This document shows positions 28,040 through 37,031 of a DNA stretch of 64,000 bases, piece by piece. A program made the position numbers and the translations under genes. The DNA is taken from assembly GCF_001632775.1 (NCBI RefSeq), contig NZ_CP015249.1:476686-540685 (forward strand). Reading direction: 5' to 3'. How positions within the stretch are numbered: position 1 is the first letter of the stretch; every line of letters begins with the position of its first letter. Source of the stretch: Dokdonella koreensis DS-123. Its GTDB lineage: Bacteria; Pseudomonadota; Gammaproteobacteria; Xanthomonadales; Rhodanobacteraceae. The notes below the pieces were generated by a model. That model worked only from the letters and a program-made list of their open reading frames with translations. It had not been told where the DNA came from and made no database searches.

Positions 28040-28765
28040 TCAGCCGCCGACGAAGCGCAGGCCCACGCCCGGCTCGGTGGCGATGTAGCGTGGCGCACTG
28101 GCGTCGTCGCCGAGCTTGGCGCGCAGCTTGCCGACCAGGATGCGCAGGTAGTGCGTGTCGTCCTGGTGTGTCGGGCCCCACAGCTCGCGCAGCAGCTGCG
28201 GCTGCGTGACGACGCGGCCGGCGTGGCCGACCAGCAGCGCCAGCAGCGCGAATTCCTTGCGGCTGAGGGCGAGCGCGGTGCCGTCCAGGCGCACGTCGCG
28301 GTGCGCCAGGTCGATGCGCAGGCGGCCGTCGTCGAACACCGGCACCGGGCCGCCGCCGCTGGCGTGGCCGCGCAGCAGTACGCGGATGCGCGCCATCAGC
28401 TCCTGGATGCCGAACGGCTTGGTCACGTAGTCGTTGGCGCCGGCGTCGAGCGCGGCGACCTTGCCGGCTTCGTCGGCGCGCACGGTCAGCACGATCACCG
28501 GCACCGCCGACCACTGGCGCAGGTCGCGCAGGACGTCCTGGCCGTCGCGGTCGGGCAGGCCGAGGTCGAGCACGACCAGCTCCGCGCCCTGGCTGGCCAG
28601 CAGCGCCAGGCCTTCGGCGCCGGTCGCCGCCAGCAGCACGCGATAGCGCTGCGCACGCAGGCTGATGTCGAGGAAGCGGCGGATCTGCGGCTCGTCGTCG
28701 ATCACCAGCACGCGCGGCGGCGGTGCCGAGTCGAAGGCAGGCGGCGTGGCGTCAGTCGGGCTCAC
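28040..28765 (-). CDS. kdpE: Response regulator of the Kdp potassium system
   Basis: 241 residues. Receiver domain (about residues 17-132) with the acidic pair DD at 23-24, phospho-acceptor D67 in VVLDLGLPDRDG and Lys in YVTKPF, followed by an OmpR-type winged helix ending HYLRILVGKLRAKLG. Partner of KdpD; activates kdp transcription under K+ limitation or salt stress. The GTG at 28765 lies 11 nt before the kdpD stop, so the genes overlap by 14 nt and are probably translationally coupled. No ATG is available in a suitable position. Confidence 0.93.
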   Translation of the reverse strand: MSPTDATPPAFDSAPPPRVLVIDDEPQIRRFLDISLRAQRYRVLLAATGAEGLALLASQGAELVVLDLGLPDRDGQDVLRDLRQWSAVPVIVLTVRADEAGKVAALDAGANDYVTKPFGIQELMARIRVLLRGHASGGGPVPVFDDGRLRIDLAHRDVRLDGTALALSRKEFALLALLVGHAGRVVTQPQLLRELWGPTHQDDTHYLRILVGKLRAKLGDDASAPRYIATEPGVGLRFVGG

Positions 28766-31433
28766 CGGTGGGACCGGGCGGTTCGTTGCGCGGCAGCGTA
28801 ATGCGGATCGTGGTGCCGGCGCCATCGGCACCCGGCAAGGCCTCGATGCTGCCGCCATGCGCACCGACGATGCCCTGGCTGATCGCCAGGCCCAGGCCGG
28901 TGCCCTGGCGGCCGCGGTCGCCGCGCTCGACGCTGTAGAACATGTCGAAGATGCGCGTGCGCTCGGCTTCCGGGATGCCGGGGCCGCGGTCGCCGATGTC
29001 GATGTGCAGGCGGCCTTCCGCATCGGTACCCGCGGCGATCGTCACGGCCTGGCCCGGCGGCGAGAAGCGCGCCGCGTTCTCGATCACGTTGAACAGCGCC
29101 TGCTCGACCAGCGCCGGATGGACCCACAGCGGGCCGATGTCCGGCGCGATGTCGATGCCGAAGCGCACGTCCGGCTGGTAGCGCTGCAGGCGCCCGGTGG
29201 CCGATCCGACCAGCTCGTCGATGCCGATCCAGTCGCGGTTGAGGCGCAGCCCGGCGTGGCCCAGGCGCGTCATGTCCAGCAGGTTCTGGATGTAGCGGTC
29301 CAGGCGTTCGCCTTCGAGGCGGATCGTCTCCAGCAGCGCGGCACGGTCGCCGGCGCCGATCGCCTCGCCGTAGCTGGCCAGGCTGTCGGCGGCGCCGATC
29401 ATCGCCGAGAGCGGCGAGCGCAGGTCGTGCGAGACCGAGCTGAGCAGGGCCGAGCGCAGGCGTTCGGTCTCGGCGCCGACGCGTGCCTGCTCGAGATCGG
29501 CGCCCAGGCGCGTGCGCAGCACGGCCTGGCCGAGGTCGTCGACCATCGCTTCGGCCAGCCGCCGCTGCTCCACGCCGAGCCGCGTCGTCGCCGGCGCCAG
29601 GCGCAGGCCGGCCACGCCGATCAGCGCGCGGTCGGCGGCGATCGGCAGGAACCACCAGGCCGAGCCGGCCAGGGTGTCGGTATGGCGTCCGGCCGGTTGC
29701 CGGTGGCGTCGCGTCCACTCCGCGGCCGCGCGGTCCAGGTCATCGATGGCAGCCTCCGGCGAGCGCGCCTCGGCGCTGGCGCCGCCGGTGGGCGGGGCGT
29801 CCACGACGATCCAGGCCGTGCCGTCGAACGCGCTCTCCAGTGCCTGGCGCCCGGCGCGCACGACGCCGTCCAGGTCGGTGGCGGCCGCCAGCTGCCGTCC
29901 GAACGCCTGCAGCACCGTCGCATGCGCATTGGCGGCGCGCAGCGCCAGGACCTGCATGCGCAGCCGCGAGGCCAGCCGGCCGGCGATCAGCGCGGCGCCG
30001 AGGAACAGCAGCACCGTCACGATGCCCTGGCGCGCGCCGATGTACAGCGTGAAACGCGGCTCGATGAAGAACAGGTTGTAGGCGAGGAAGCACAGCACCG
30101 CGGTGGCGACCGCGGCGATCATCCGCGTGCGCGAGGCGACCAGCACCACGGCGACGATGAAGACCATCGACAGGTCTTCCAGGCCCAGCCAGCGCTCGGC
30201 GACGGCGGCGATCGCCACCGCCAGCGCGGTCGCGATCGCGACCAGCAGCGGCTCGGTCCTGGCCAGACCGGCGCCGGCCGTCCGCGCGCGCCGGCGCGAA
30301 CGCGCGCGTGCCCCTGGGGCATTGATGATGGTCAGGTCGTAGTGCGCGCCGTGCTGCAGCAACTGTTGCGTCAGCGTGCGATTGAACAGCCGCGCGACCG
30401 GCCGCTCGCGCGTGCGGCCCAGCACGATCGAGGACACGCCGTTGTGCGCGGCATGGTCGAGCAGGGCATCGACGATGCCGGGCCCGTGCAGCACCTGGGT
30501 CTCGGCGCCGAGCGTGCGCGCCAGCGCGAACGCGCGGTCCAGCTCCAGCTGCACCGCCGGATCGGCCACCGGCCCGGCCTGCACGTTGACGACCGACCAC
30601 GGCGCATCGCGGCGTTCGGCCAGGCGGCGCCCGATGCGGACCAGGTACTCGGAGCGGCCGTGGCCGTCGATCGCGACCAGCACGCGCCGGCGCAGCGCGA
30701 TGCCGGGCAGGCCGCGTGCCGCCTGCGTCTCGCGCAGGTCGCTGTCGACGCGGTCGGCGGCGGTCTGCATCGCCAGCTCGCGCAATGCAGTCAGGTTGGA
30801 CGGCGAGAAGAACGCCTGCAGCGCCTGCGCCGCCTGCTCGGGCACGTAGACCTTGCCCTGCTTGAGGCGCTCGATCAGCTCGCGCGGCGGCAGGTCCACC
30901 AGCACGATGTCGCGCAGGCGGTCGAACACGGCATCGGGAACGGTCTCGGCGACGCGCACGCCGGTGATGCCGTGGACCAGGTCGTTGAGGCTTTCCAGGT
31001 GCTGGATGTTGACCGTGGTGTAGACGTCGATGCCGGCGTCGAGCAGTTCGGCGACGTCCTGCCAGCGCCGCTCGTGGCGGCTGCCCGGCGCGTTGCGGTG
31101 CGCCAGCTCGTCGACCAGGGCCAGCTGCGGCCGCCGCGCGAGCAGGGCGTCCAGATCCATCTCCTCGATCAGCCGGCCCTGGTACGGGGCCTGCCGCCGC
31201 GGCAGCACTTCCAGCCCTTCGGTCAGCGCCGCGGTCTCGCTGCGGCCGTGCGTCTCGACCAGGCCGACCACCAGGTCCACGCCGCGCCGGCGCAGTTCGC
31301 GCGCACGTGACAGCATCGCGTAGGTCTTGCCGACGCCGGGCGCCGCGCCCAGGAACACGGTCAGCCGGCCGCCGCCTTCGCGGCGCAGTTCGCCGATCAG
31401 CGCGTCGGCGCGTCGGTTGCGCGGGTCACCCAT
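28752..31433 (-). CDS. kdpD: Potassium-sensing histidine kinase
   Basis: 893 residues, full length. The KdpD N-domain has a Walker A motif GAAPGVGKT (29-37), followed by a universal-stress-protein domain (about 245-370), four transmembrane helices (about 400-500), a GAF-like region, and the kinase core with H-box SVSHDLRSPLSA (H669), NVIENAARFSP (N box) and GRQGTGLGLA. It senses K+ limitation or ionic stress and phosphorylates KdpE. The ATG at 31433 lies 4 nt after the kdpC stop; the longer frame upstream overlaps kdpC and was not used. Confidence 0.95.
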   Translation of the reverse strand: MGDPRNRRADALIGELRREGGGRLTVFLGAAPGVGKTYAMLSRARELRRRGVDLVVGLVETHGRSETAALTEGLEVLPRRQAPYQGRLIEEMDLDALLARRPQLALVDELAHRNAPGSRHERRWQDVAELLDAGIDVYTTVNIQHLESLNDLVHGITGVRVAETVPDAVFDRLRDIVLVDLPPRELIERLKQGKVYVPEQAAQALQAFFSPSNLTALRELAMQTAADRVDSDLRETQAARGLPGIALRRRVLVAIDGHGRSEYLVRIGRRLAERRDAPWSVVNVQAGPVADPAVQLELDRAFALARTLGAETQVLHGPGIVDALLDHAAHNGVSSIVLGRTRERPVARLFNRTLTQQLLQHGAHYDLTIINAPGARARSRRRARTAGAGLARTEPLLVAIATALAVAIAAVAERWLGLEDLSMVFIVAVVLVASRTRMIAAVATAVLCFLAYNLFFIEPRFTLYIGARQGIVTVLLFLGAALIAGRLASRLRMQVLALRAANAHATVLQAFGRQLAAATDLDGVVRAGRQALESAFDGTAWIVVDAPPTGGASAEARSPEAAIDDLDRAAAEWTRRHRQPAGRHTDTLAGSAWWFLPIAADRALIGVAGLRLAPATTRLGVEQRRLAEAMVDDLGQAVLRTRLGADLEQARVGAETERLRSALLSSVSHDLRSPLSAMIGAADSLASYGEAIGAGDRAALLETIRLEGERLDRYIQNLLDMTRLGHAGLRLNRDWIGIDELVGSATGRLQRYQPDVRFGIDIAPDIGPLWVHPALVEQALFNVIENAARFSPPGQAVTIAAGTDAEGRLHIDIGDRGPGIPEAERTRIFDMFYSVERGDRGRQGTGLGLAISQGIVGAHGGSIEALPGADGAGTTIRITLPRNEPPGPTGEPD

Positions 31434-31437
31434 CGGG

Positions 31438-32082
31438 CTATTGTGCGCCGCTTCGCGGTGGCGGCGCGCTGCCGGCGGGTATGCGCGCCGGGAGGGCATC
31501 GAGGGCCAGGTTCAGCTGCAGCACGTTGATCCGCGGCTGGCCGAGCAGGCCGAACTGCGGCGCCTCGGTCCGTTCGGCGAGCAGGCGCGCGACGATGGCC
31601 GGGTCCAGGCCGCGCGCGGCGGCGACGCGCGCCATCTGGATCCGCGCCGCTGCCGGGCTGATGTGCGGGTCCAGGCCGCTGCCGGACTGGGTCACGAGTT
31701 CCGGCGGCACCTCGGCGGCGGCCACGCCCTCGCGCGCCGCGACGGCGGCGGTGGCCTCGGCCAGGCGCCGGCGCAGGTCCGGATTCGTGCGCGCCTGGTT
31801 GCTGCCGGCGGCGGCCATCGGGTCGTAGCCGGCAGCGGACGGGCGCGGGCTGAAGTAGCGTGGGTCGGCGAACGGCTGCGCCAGCAGTGCCGAGCCGACG
31901 ACATGGCCGTCACGCACGACCGGGCTGCCGCCGGCGGCCTCGGGGAACGCCAGGCGGCCGAGCGCCGCGCCGGCCAGCGCATAGGCCAGGCCCAGGCCGA
32001 GCAGGATGATGACGGCGAGCACCACGCCGGCACGGACGAGGCCGTGGTCGGCTGGGAAGGCGGTAGGGGAAGCGGCATTCAT
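31438..32082 (-). CDS. kdpC: K+-transporting ATPase, KdpC subunit
   Basis: 214 residues, slightly longer than the typical 190. One N-terminal membrane helix (about 18-40), then the conserved SALLAQPF, YFSPRPSAAGYDPMAAAGSNQ, and ELVTQSGSGLDPHISPAAA segments. KdpC stabilises the KdpFABC pump and helps couple ATP use to K+ transfer. A GGATCC-like Shine-Dalgarno precedes the ATG. The gene starts 10 nt after kdpB and ends 4 nt before kdpD. Confidence 0.96.
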   Translation of the reverse strand: MNAASPTAFPADHGLVRAGVVLAVIILLGLGLAYALAGAALGRLAFPEAAGGSPVVRDGHVVGSALLAQPFADPRYFSPRPSAAGYDPMAAAGSNQARTNPDLRRRLAEATAAVAAREGVAAAEVPPELVTQSGSGLDPHISPAAARIQMARVAAARGLDPAIVARLLAERTEAPQFGLLGQPRINVLQLNLALDALPARIPAGSAPPPRSGAQ

Positions 32083-32092
32083 CGTGGGATCC

Positions 32093-34147
32093 TCAGGCGC
32101 CGACGGTGGCGGCGAGCAGCAGGTCGATCAGCTTGATGCCGGCGAACGGCAGCAGCACGCCGCCGGCACCGTAGATCAGCAGGTTCCGGCGCAGCAGCGC
32201 GGTGGCGCCGGCCGGATGGAAGCGCACGCCGCGCAGCGCCAGCGGGATCAGCGCCGGGATGATCAGCGCGTTGAAGATCAGTGCGGCCAGCACCGCGTTG
32301 GCCGGGCTGGACAGGCGCATGACGTCCAGCACGGCCATCTGCGGGATCGCCGCGGCGAACAGCGCCGGCAGGATCGCGAAATACTTGGCGACGTCGTTGG
32401 CGAGCGAGAACGTGGTCAGCGCGCCGCGCGTGATCAGCTGCTGCTTGCCGACCTCGACCACGGCCAGCAGCTTGGCCGGATCGGAATCCAGATCGACCAT
32501 GTTGCCGGCCTCCTTGGCCGCCTGCGTGCCGGAGTTCATCGCCAGGCCGACGTCCGCCTGCGCCAGCGCGGGCGCGTCGTTGGTGCCGTCGCCGACCATC
32601 GCGACCAGGCGCCCGGCGGCCTGCTCGGCACGGATCCGCGCCAGCTTGTCCTCCGGCCGCGCCTCGGCGATGAAGTCGTCGACGCCGGCCTCGGCGGCGA
32701 TCGCCGCCGCGGTCAGCGGGTTGTCGCCGGTGATCATGACGGTGCGCACGCCCATCGCACGCAGCTGGGCGAAGCGCTCGCGGATGCCGTGCTTGACCAC
32801 GTCCGACAGCTCGACCACGCCGAGCACGTGGCGGCCCTCGGAGACGACCAGCGGCGTGGCGCCGCCACGCGCGACCTGCGCGACGCGGGCGTCCAGTTCG
32901 TTCGGCGCGCTGCCGCCGAACGCGGCGACGTTGCGCGCGATCGCGTCGGCGGCGCCCTTGCGGATCGCGCGCGCGCCGTCGGCACCGGCGATGTCGACGC
33001 CGGACATGCGCGTGGCCGCACTGAACGCGAGGTAGTGCGCCTGCGCCGGTTCGTCGATCGCGCTGCCCTGCTGGCGCGCCAGCCGCACGATCGACTTGCC
33101 CTCGGGCGTCGGGTCGGCCAGCGAGGCGAGCAGGGCCGCATCACGCAGCGTGCGCAGCTCCACGCCGGCCAGCGGATGGAACGCGGTGGCCTGGCGGTCG
33201 CCGAAGGTGATCGTGCCGGTCTTGTCGAGCAGCAGCACGTCGACGTCGCCGGCCACCTCCACCGCCTTGCCGGACTTGGCCAGCACGTTGGCCGCCAGCG
33301 CCCGGTTCATGCCGGCGATGCCGATGGCCGGCAGCAGGCCGCCGATCGTGGTCGGGATCAGGCAGACCAGCAGCGCGATCAGCAGCAGCACGTCCACCTT
33401 CACGCCGACGAAGGCGCCGATCGCCGGCAGGGTGGCCACGACGATCAGGAACGTCAGCGTCATCGCCGCCAGCAGCATCGTCAGCGCGACCTCGTTCGGC
33501 GTCTTCTGCCGGTTGGCGCCCTCGACCAGCGCGATCATGCGGTCGAGGAAGCTGTGGCCGGGCTCGGCGGTGATGCGCACGACGATCCGGTCGGACAGCA
33601 CCTTGGTGCCGCCGATCACGCCCGAGCGGTCGGTGCCGGCCTCGCGCAGTACCGGTGCCGATTCGCCGGTGACGGCCGATTCGTTGATCGTCGCGACGCC
33701 CTCGACGATCTCGCCGTCGGCCGGGATGAACTCGCCGGCGCTGACGATCACCGCATCGCCGGGCCGCAGCGCGGCGGCGGCGATGCGTGTCTCCTCGCCG
33801 GCCGGGCCGATGCGGCGTGCGATCAGGTCGCTGCGCGCGCGCCGCAGCGCGGCGGCCTGGCCGCGGCCGCGTGCTTCGGCGACCGCCTCGGCGAAGTTGC
33901 CGAACAGCACCGTGACGAACAGGATCGCGGTCACCGCCCAGCCGAAGCCGGGCGTCGCCTGGCCGCCGAGCGTGATCAGCGCCGCCAGCAGCGTGCCGGC
34001 GAAGACGATCGCCATCACCGGGCTCCTGACCAGGTGCTGCGGCGACAGCTTGACGAAGGCATCACGCACGGCGGCGCGCAGGCCGGCCGCGTCGAGCAGG
34101 GCCCGGTGGCGGCGGGGAGGTATGGCGGAGGAGGAAAGGCCGGTCAT
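32093..34147 (-). CDS. kdpB: K+-transporting ATPase, KdpB catalytic subunit
   Basis: 684-residue P-type ATPase, the ATP-hydrolysing part of the KdpFABC high-affinity K+ pump. The actuator motif TGES is in [11 protein letters not shown], the phosphorylation motif DKTGT is near residue 308, and the hinge signature is [17 protein letters not shown]. Membrane helices are in the expected order. Full length, with no substituted catalytic residues seen. It begins 54 nt after kdpA and is followed by kdpC after 10 nt. Confidence 0.98.
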   Translation of the reverse strand: MTGLSSSAIPPRRHRALLDAAGLRAAVRDAFVKLSPQHLVRSPVMAIVFAGTLLAALITLGGQATPGFGWAVTAILFVTVLFGNFAEAVAEARGRGQAAALRRARSDLIARRIGPAGEETRIAAAALRPGDAVIVSAGEFIPADGEIVEGVATINESAVTGESAPVLREAGTDRSGVIGGTKVLSDRIVVRITAEPGHSFLDRMIALVEGANRQKTPNEVALTMLLAAMTLTFLIVVATLPAIGAFVGVKVDVLLLIALLVCLIPTTIGGLLPAIGIAGMNRALAANVLAKSGKAVEVAGDVDVLLLDKTGTITFGDRQATAFHPLAGVELRTLRDAALLASLADPTPEGKSIVRLARQQGSAIDEPAQAHYLAFSAATRMSGVDIAGADGARAIRKGAADAIARNVAAFGGSAPNELDARVAQVARGGATPLVVSEGRHVLGVVELSDVVKHGIRERFAQLRAMGVRTVMITGDNPLTAAAIAAEAGVDDFIAEARPEDKLARIRAEQAAGRLVAMVGDGTNDAPALAQADVGLAMNSGTQAAKEAGNMVDLDSDPAKLLAVVEVGKQQLITRGALTTFSLANDVAKYFAILPALFAAAIPQMAVLDVMRLSSPANAVLAALIFNALIIPALIPLALRGVRFHPAGATALLRRNLLIYGAGGVLLPFAGIKLIDLLLAATVGA

Positions 34148-34201
34148 GGCTGCGGGGCTCGGTAACGGATGAGGGGCTCGGGGGGCGTGCTGCGGGCGTG
34201 G

Positions 34202-35917
34202 TCAGGCGGGGGCGAGCGCCAGGTGGTCGGCGATCGGTCCCAGCACCAGGGCCGGCATGAACTGCAGCAGCGTGAGAATGACGATCACCGCCACCACGGT
34301 CAGCGCGAAGGTGGGGGTCTCCACCTGCAGCGTGCCGGCCGACTCGGGCGAGGGCCGCTTGCGGGCGAGGCGGGCGGCCACCACCAGCGGCACGATCAGT
34401 GCCGGATAGCGGCCGAGCAGCAGCACCAGCACGCAGCTGAGGTTCCACCAGGGCGTCGCATCGCCCAGGCCCTCGAAGCCCGAGCCGTTGTTGGCGAACG
34501 CCGAGGCGTACTCGTAGAGCACCTGGCTGACGCCGTGGAAGCCGGGATTGGAATTGCCGGTGATCGCCGGCACCGCCAGCGTCAGCGCGGTCAGGCCGAG
34601 CACCACCAGCGGCTGCAGCAGGATCAGCAGCGCCAGCAGGCGGACTTCGCCGGCCTCGATCTTGCGGCCGAACAGCTCCGGTGTGCGCCCGGTCATCAGG
34701 CCGGCCAGGAACACGCTGAGCAGCAGGTAGACCAGGAACTGCTGCAGGCCGCAGCCGACGCCGCCCCAGATCGCGTTGACCAGCATGTTGGCCAGCGCCA
34801 CCAGCCCGGTCAGCGGCGCCAGCGAGTCGTGCATGGCGTCGACCGAGCCGTTGTTGACCTGGGTCGTCAGCGTGGACCACAGCGCCGAGGATTCGGCGCC
34901 CAGCCGCGTTTCCTTGCCTTCCATCAGTGCGGCATCGGCGCGCGTGGCCGAGTGCGCCTCGGACCAGAACGCGGCGCCGGTGGAGGCGGCCGACATCAGC
35001 AGCATGCAGCCGAGCACCAGGCCGGTGAATTTCCGCCGGCCGGTGAACGGACCGACCATGAAGACGATCGAGACCGGGATCAGCACGATGCCGAGCAGCT
35101 CGATCAGGTTCGACAGCGGTGTCGGGTTCTCCAGCGGGAACGCGCTGTTGGGGCCGTACCAGCCGCCGCCGTTGGAGCCGAGCTGCTTGGCGGCGACCAT
35201 CGGCGCCACCGGGCCGAGCGGTATCTTCTGGGCGGCCATGCCGGCGCTGGCGTCGATCGGCGTCGCGACCGGCCCGGCCGCCAGGGTCGACGGCACGCCC
35301 TGGCTGGTCAGCAGCAGCGACCAGGCCAGGCACAGCGGCAGCATGAAGCGCACCGTCGGGCGGATCACGTCGGCCCAGTAGTTGCCGACGTCGACCTCGG
35401 GACGGTCGCCGGCATTCCCGCCGCGCGCCGCGCCATCGGCCGCACGGCCGCCGAACAGGGCGCGCAGCGTCGCCGCCACCAGGGCCAGGCCCATCATCGG
35501 CGTCACCACCTGCAGGCCGACGATGCCGGTCATCTGCGACAGGTACGACAGCTGCGCCTGGCCCGAGTAGTGCTGCTGGTTGGTGTTGGTCAGGAACGAC
35601 ACCATCGTGTGCAGCGCCGTGTCCCAGCGCAGGTTGGGAATGCCGTCCGGGTTGAGCGGCAGCCACGCCTGGGTCATGAAGATCAGCCAGGTCGGCAGGC
35701 CGACCGCCAGGTTGCTGACCAGGAACGCGAGCGCGTAGCCGCGCCAGCTCATACCGTGGCGCGGGTCGGTGCCGAGCGCCGCGTAGAGCGGCCGCTCGAT
35801 CCAGCCGAACACGCGGTCGCCGGGCAGCGGGCCGCCGCGCATCACGGCGGCGAGGTAGCGCCCGAGCGGCCAGCCGAGGCCAAGCGCGAGCGCGAAGACG
35901 AGCAGGGCTTCGATCAT
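34202..35917 (-). CDS. kdpA: K+-transporting ATPase, KdpA channel-like subunit
   Basis: 571 residues with about ten membrane helices. This is the K+-selective subunit of KdpFABC, related to KcsA-type pore repeats. Recognisable pore-region segments are SFLTNTNQQHYSG, GGGWYGPNSAFPLENPTPLSN, and AFANNGSGFEGL. The start lies 13 nt after kdpF, with a GAGCGAGA-like ribosome site. Confidence 0.98.
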   Translation of the reverse strand: MIEALLVFALALGLGWPLGRYLAAVMRGGPLPGDRVFGWIERPLYAALGTDPRHGMSWRGYALAFLVSNLAVGLPTWLIFMTQAWLPLNPDGIPNLRWDTALHTMVSFLTNTNQQHYSGQAQLSYLSQMTGIVGLQVVTPMMGLALVAATLRALFGGRAADGAARGGNAGDRPEVDVGNYWADVIRPTVRFMLPLCLAWSLLLTSQGVPSTLAAGPVATPIDASAGMAAQKIPLGPVAPMVAAKQLGSNGGGWYGPNSAFPLENPTPLSNLIELLGIVLIPVSIVFMVGPFTGRRKFTGLVLGCMLLMSAASTGAAFWSEAHSATRADAALMEGKETRLGAESSALWSTLTTQVNNGSVDAMHDSLAPLTGLVALANMLVNAIWGGVGCGLQQFLVYLLLSVFLAGLMTGRTPELFGRKIEAGEVRLLALLILLQPLVVLGLTALTLAVPAITGNSNPGFHGVSQVLYEYASAFANNGSGFEGLGDATPWWNLSCVLVLLLGRYPALIVPLVVAARLARKRPSPESAGTLQVETPTFALTVVAVIVILTLLQFMPALVLGPIADHLALAPA

Positions 35918-35930
35918 GATCGGATCTCGC

Positions 35931-36023
35931 TCAGAACGTGTGGGGTCGCAGGATCACCAGCAGCAGATAGGTCGCCGCCAGGATCACCGCGATGCCGCAG
36001 ACAACCGCCAGCCAGTCGGCCAT
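35931..36023 (-). CDS. kdpF: K+-transporting ATPase, KdpF small subunit
   Basis: 30-residue single-helix membrane peptide (MADWLAVVCG start, LRPHTF end), the typical size and position of KdpF, which stabilises the KdpABC complex. AAGGA lies 8 nt before the ATG. It is preceded by the porin gene with an 11-nt gap and followed by kdpA after 13 nt. Confidence 0.9.
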   Translation of the reverse strand: MADWLAVVCGIAVILAATYLLLVILRPHTF

Positions 36024-36034
36024 CGTCGTGTCCT

Positions 36035-36730
36035 TCAGAAGGTGGCCTGCACGGCCGCTTCGATGCGCGTGCCGGCAAGGTCGGGAAACAGGCGCTTGGC
36101 CGCCGTGTCGGTGGCGTGCGCGCTGAGGCGCAGCTCGAACGGCGCCTTGAACGCCCACACCGCGCTCAGCAGGCCGTGCGCGTAGCCGTCGTCGTAGGCG
36201 TCCAGGTCGTACCAGCCCGCGGCCGCCTCCAGGCGGAAGGTCTCGGCCAGCGGCCAGCGCGCGCCGAGCTGCAGGTAGGTGCCGGCGTCGCCGCTCGCCA
36301 GCGCGTCGTTCGAGCGCGCCACCTGCAGCCACCCGATCCCGCGCCAGGTCAGCGTCGCATTGGCCTCGGTCCAGTTCAGGTCGAGCGTGGTCGAGGGGTA
36401 GCGGTAGTGGGTCAGGTTGACGTCCAGCGCCCAGTCCGCGGCCAGTGCGCCGCTCCAGCCGACGACGGCGTCGAACTCGCTGCTGGCATGGGTTTCCGGG
36501 GCGAACTCGACGTTGGAACCCCACAGCGAGGCGTACCAGCCGCCGTCGCCGGCCAGGCGCAAGCCGGCCTGCACGGCCGGGTCGCCCTGGGTCTGCGAGG
36601 TTCCGCGCCAGACGTAGTCGCTGGTCAGCGCCGCGTTGCCACCGAACGTGAAGGCCAGGGCCGGGGCCGACGCCGGGACGAGCAGGACGGCGGCCAGTAC
36701 GCGCTGCCGCCGGAGTAGAGAAAAGGACAT
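36035..36730 (-). CDS. TorF-family putative outer-membrane porin, first gene of the kdp operon
   Basis: 231 residues. A signal peptide (1-26, ending SAPALA) is followed by a beta-rich chain with the family's opening ALTSDYVWRGTSQT, then WGSNVEF and repeated amphipathic strands, ending in Phe as outer-membrane beta-barrels do. Family TIGR02001 (TorF); transport substrate not established. It lies only 11 nt upstream of kdpF on the same strand, so it is almost certainly co-transcribed with the K+ pump. A role in letting K+ cross the outer membrane under limitation is a reasonable inference. Confidence 0.85.
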   Translation of the reverse strand: MSFSLLRRQRVLAAVLLVPASAPALAFTFGGNAALTSDYVWRGTSQTQGDPAVQAGLRLAGDGGWYASLWGSNVEFAPETHASSEFDAVVGWSGALAADWALDVNLTHYRYPSTTLDLNWTEANATLTWRGIGWLQVARSNDALASGDAGTYLQLGARWPLAETFRLEAAAGWYDLDAYDDGYAHGLLSAVWAFKAPFELRLSAHATDTAAKRLFPDLAGTRIEAAVQATF

Positions 36731-37031
36731 GGACCGATCGCAGTCGACATGGCCGGATGGCCACGGCGTCAGTGTCGGTGCGAGGCCCGTAAAGGCACCA
36801 TGCCGGTGCCGGCGCCGCGCCGTAAATTCGGCGTAACCGATGCGCCCGCGCGGGGACGGCGGTGGAATGCCGGGCGATACGCGACGGCGCGGATCACCGC
36901 GGCGGTGATGGTGCGGCCGGCGCTACCGCCGCAGGGCTCTCACGTGCGCGTGGATCGCTCGCGCCGCACGGGACCTGGCGCCGCGTGCGTGGCGCCCCTC
37001 GCCGGGGCGCCGCGCCGCAGTGGCGGAAGTG
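36731..37031. other. Spacer: kdp operon promoter region and purH terminator
   Basis: 301 nt without a gene. On the minus strand the kdp operon promoter must lie here: TTTACG occurs at 36788-36793 and 36821-36826 and GTTACG at 36832-36837, possible KdpE contacts but unproven. At 36991-37011 a perfect 8-bp inverted repeat (GGCGCCCC, loop of 5, GGGGCGCC) lies 21 nt downstream of the purH stop and is a likely terminator for purH. Confidence 0.45.
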
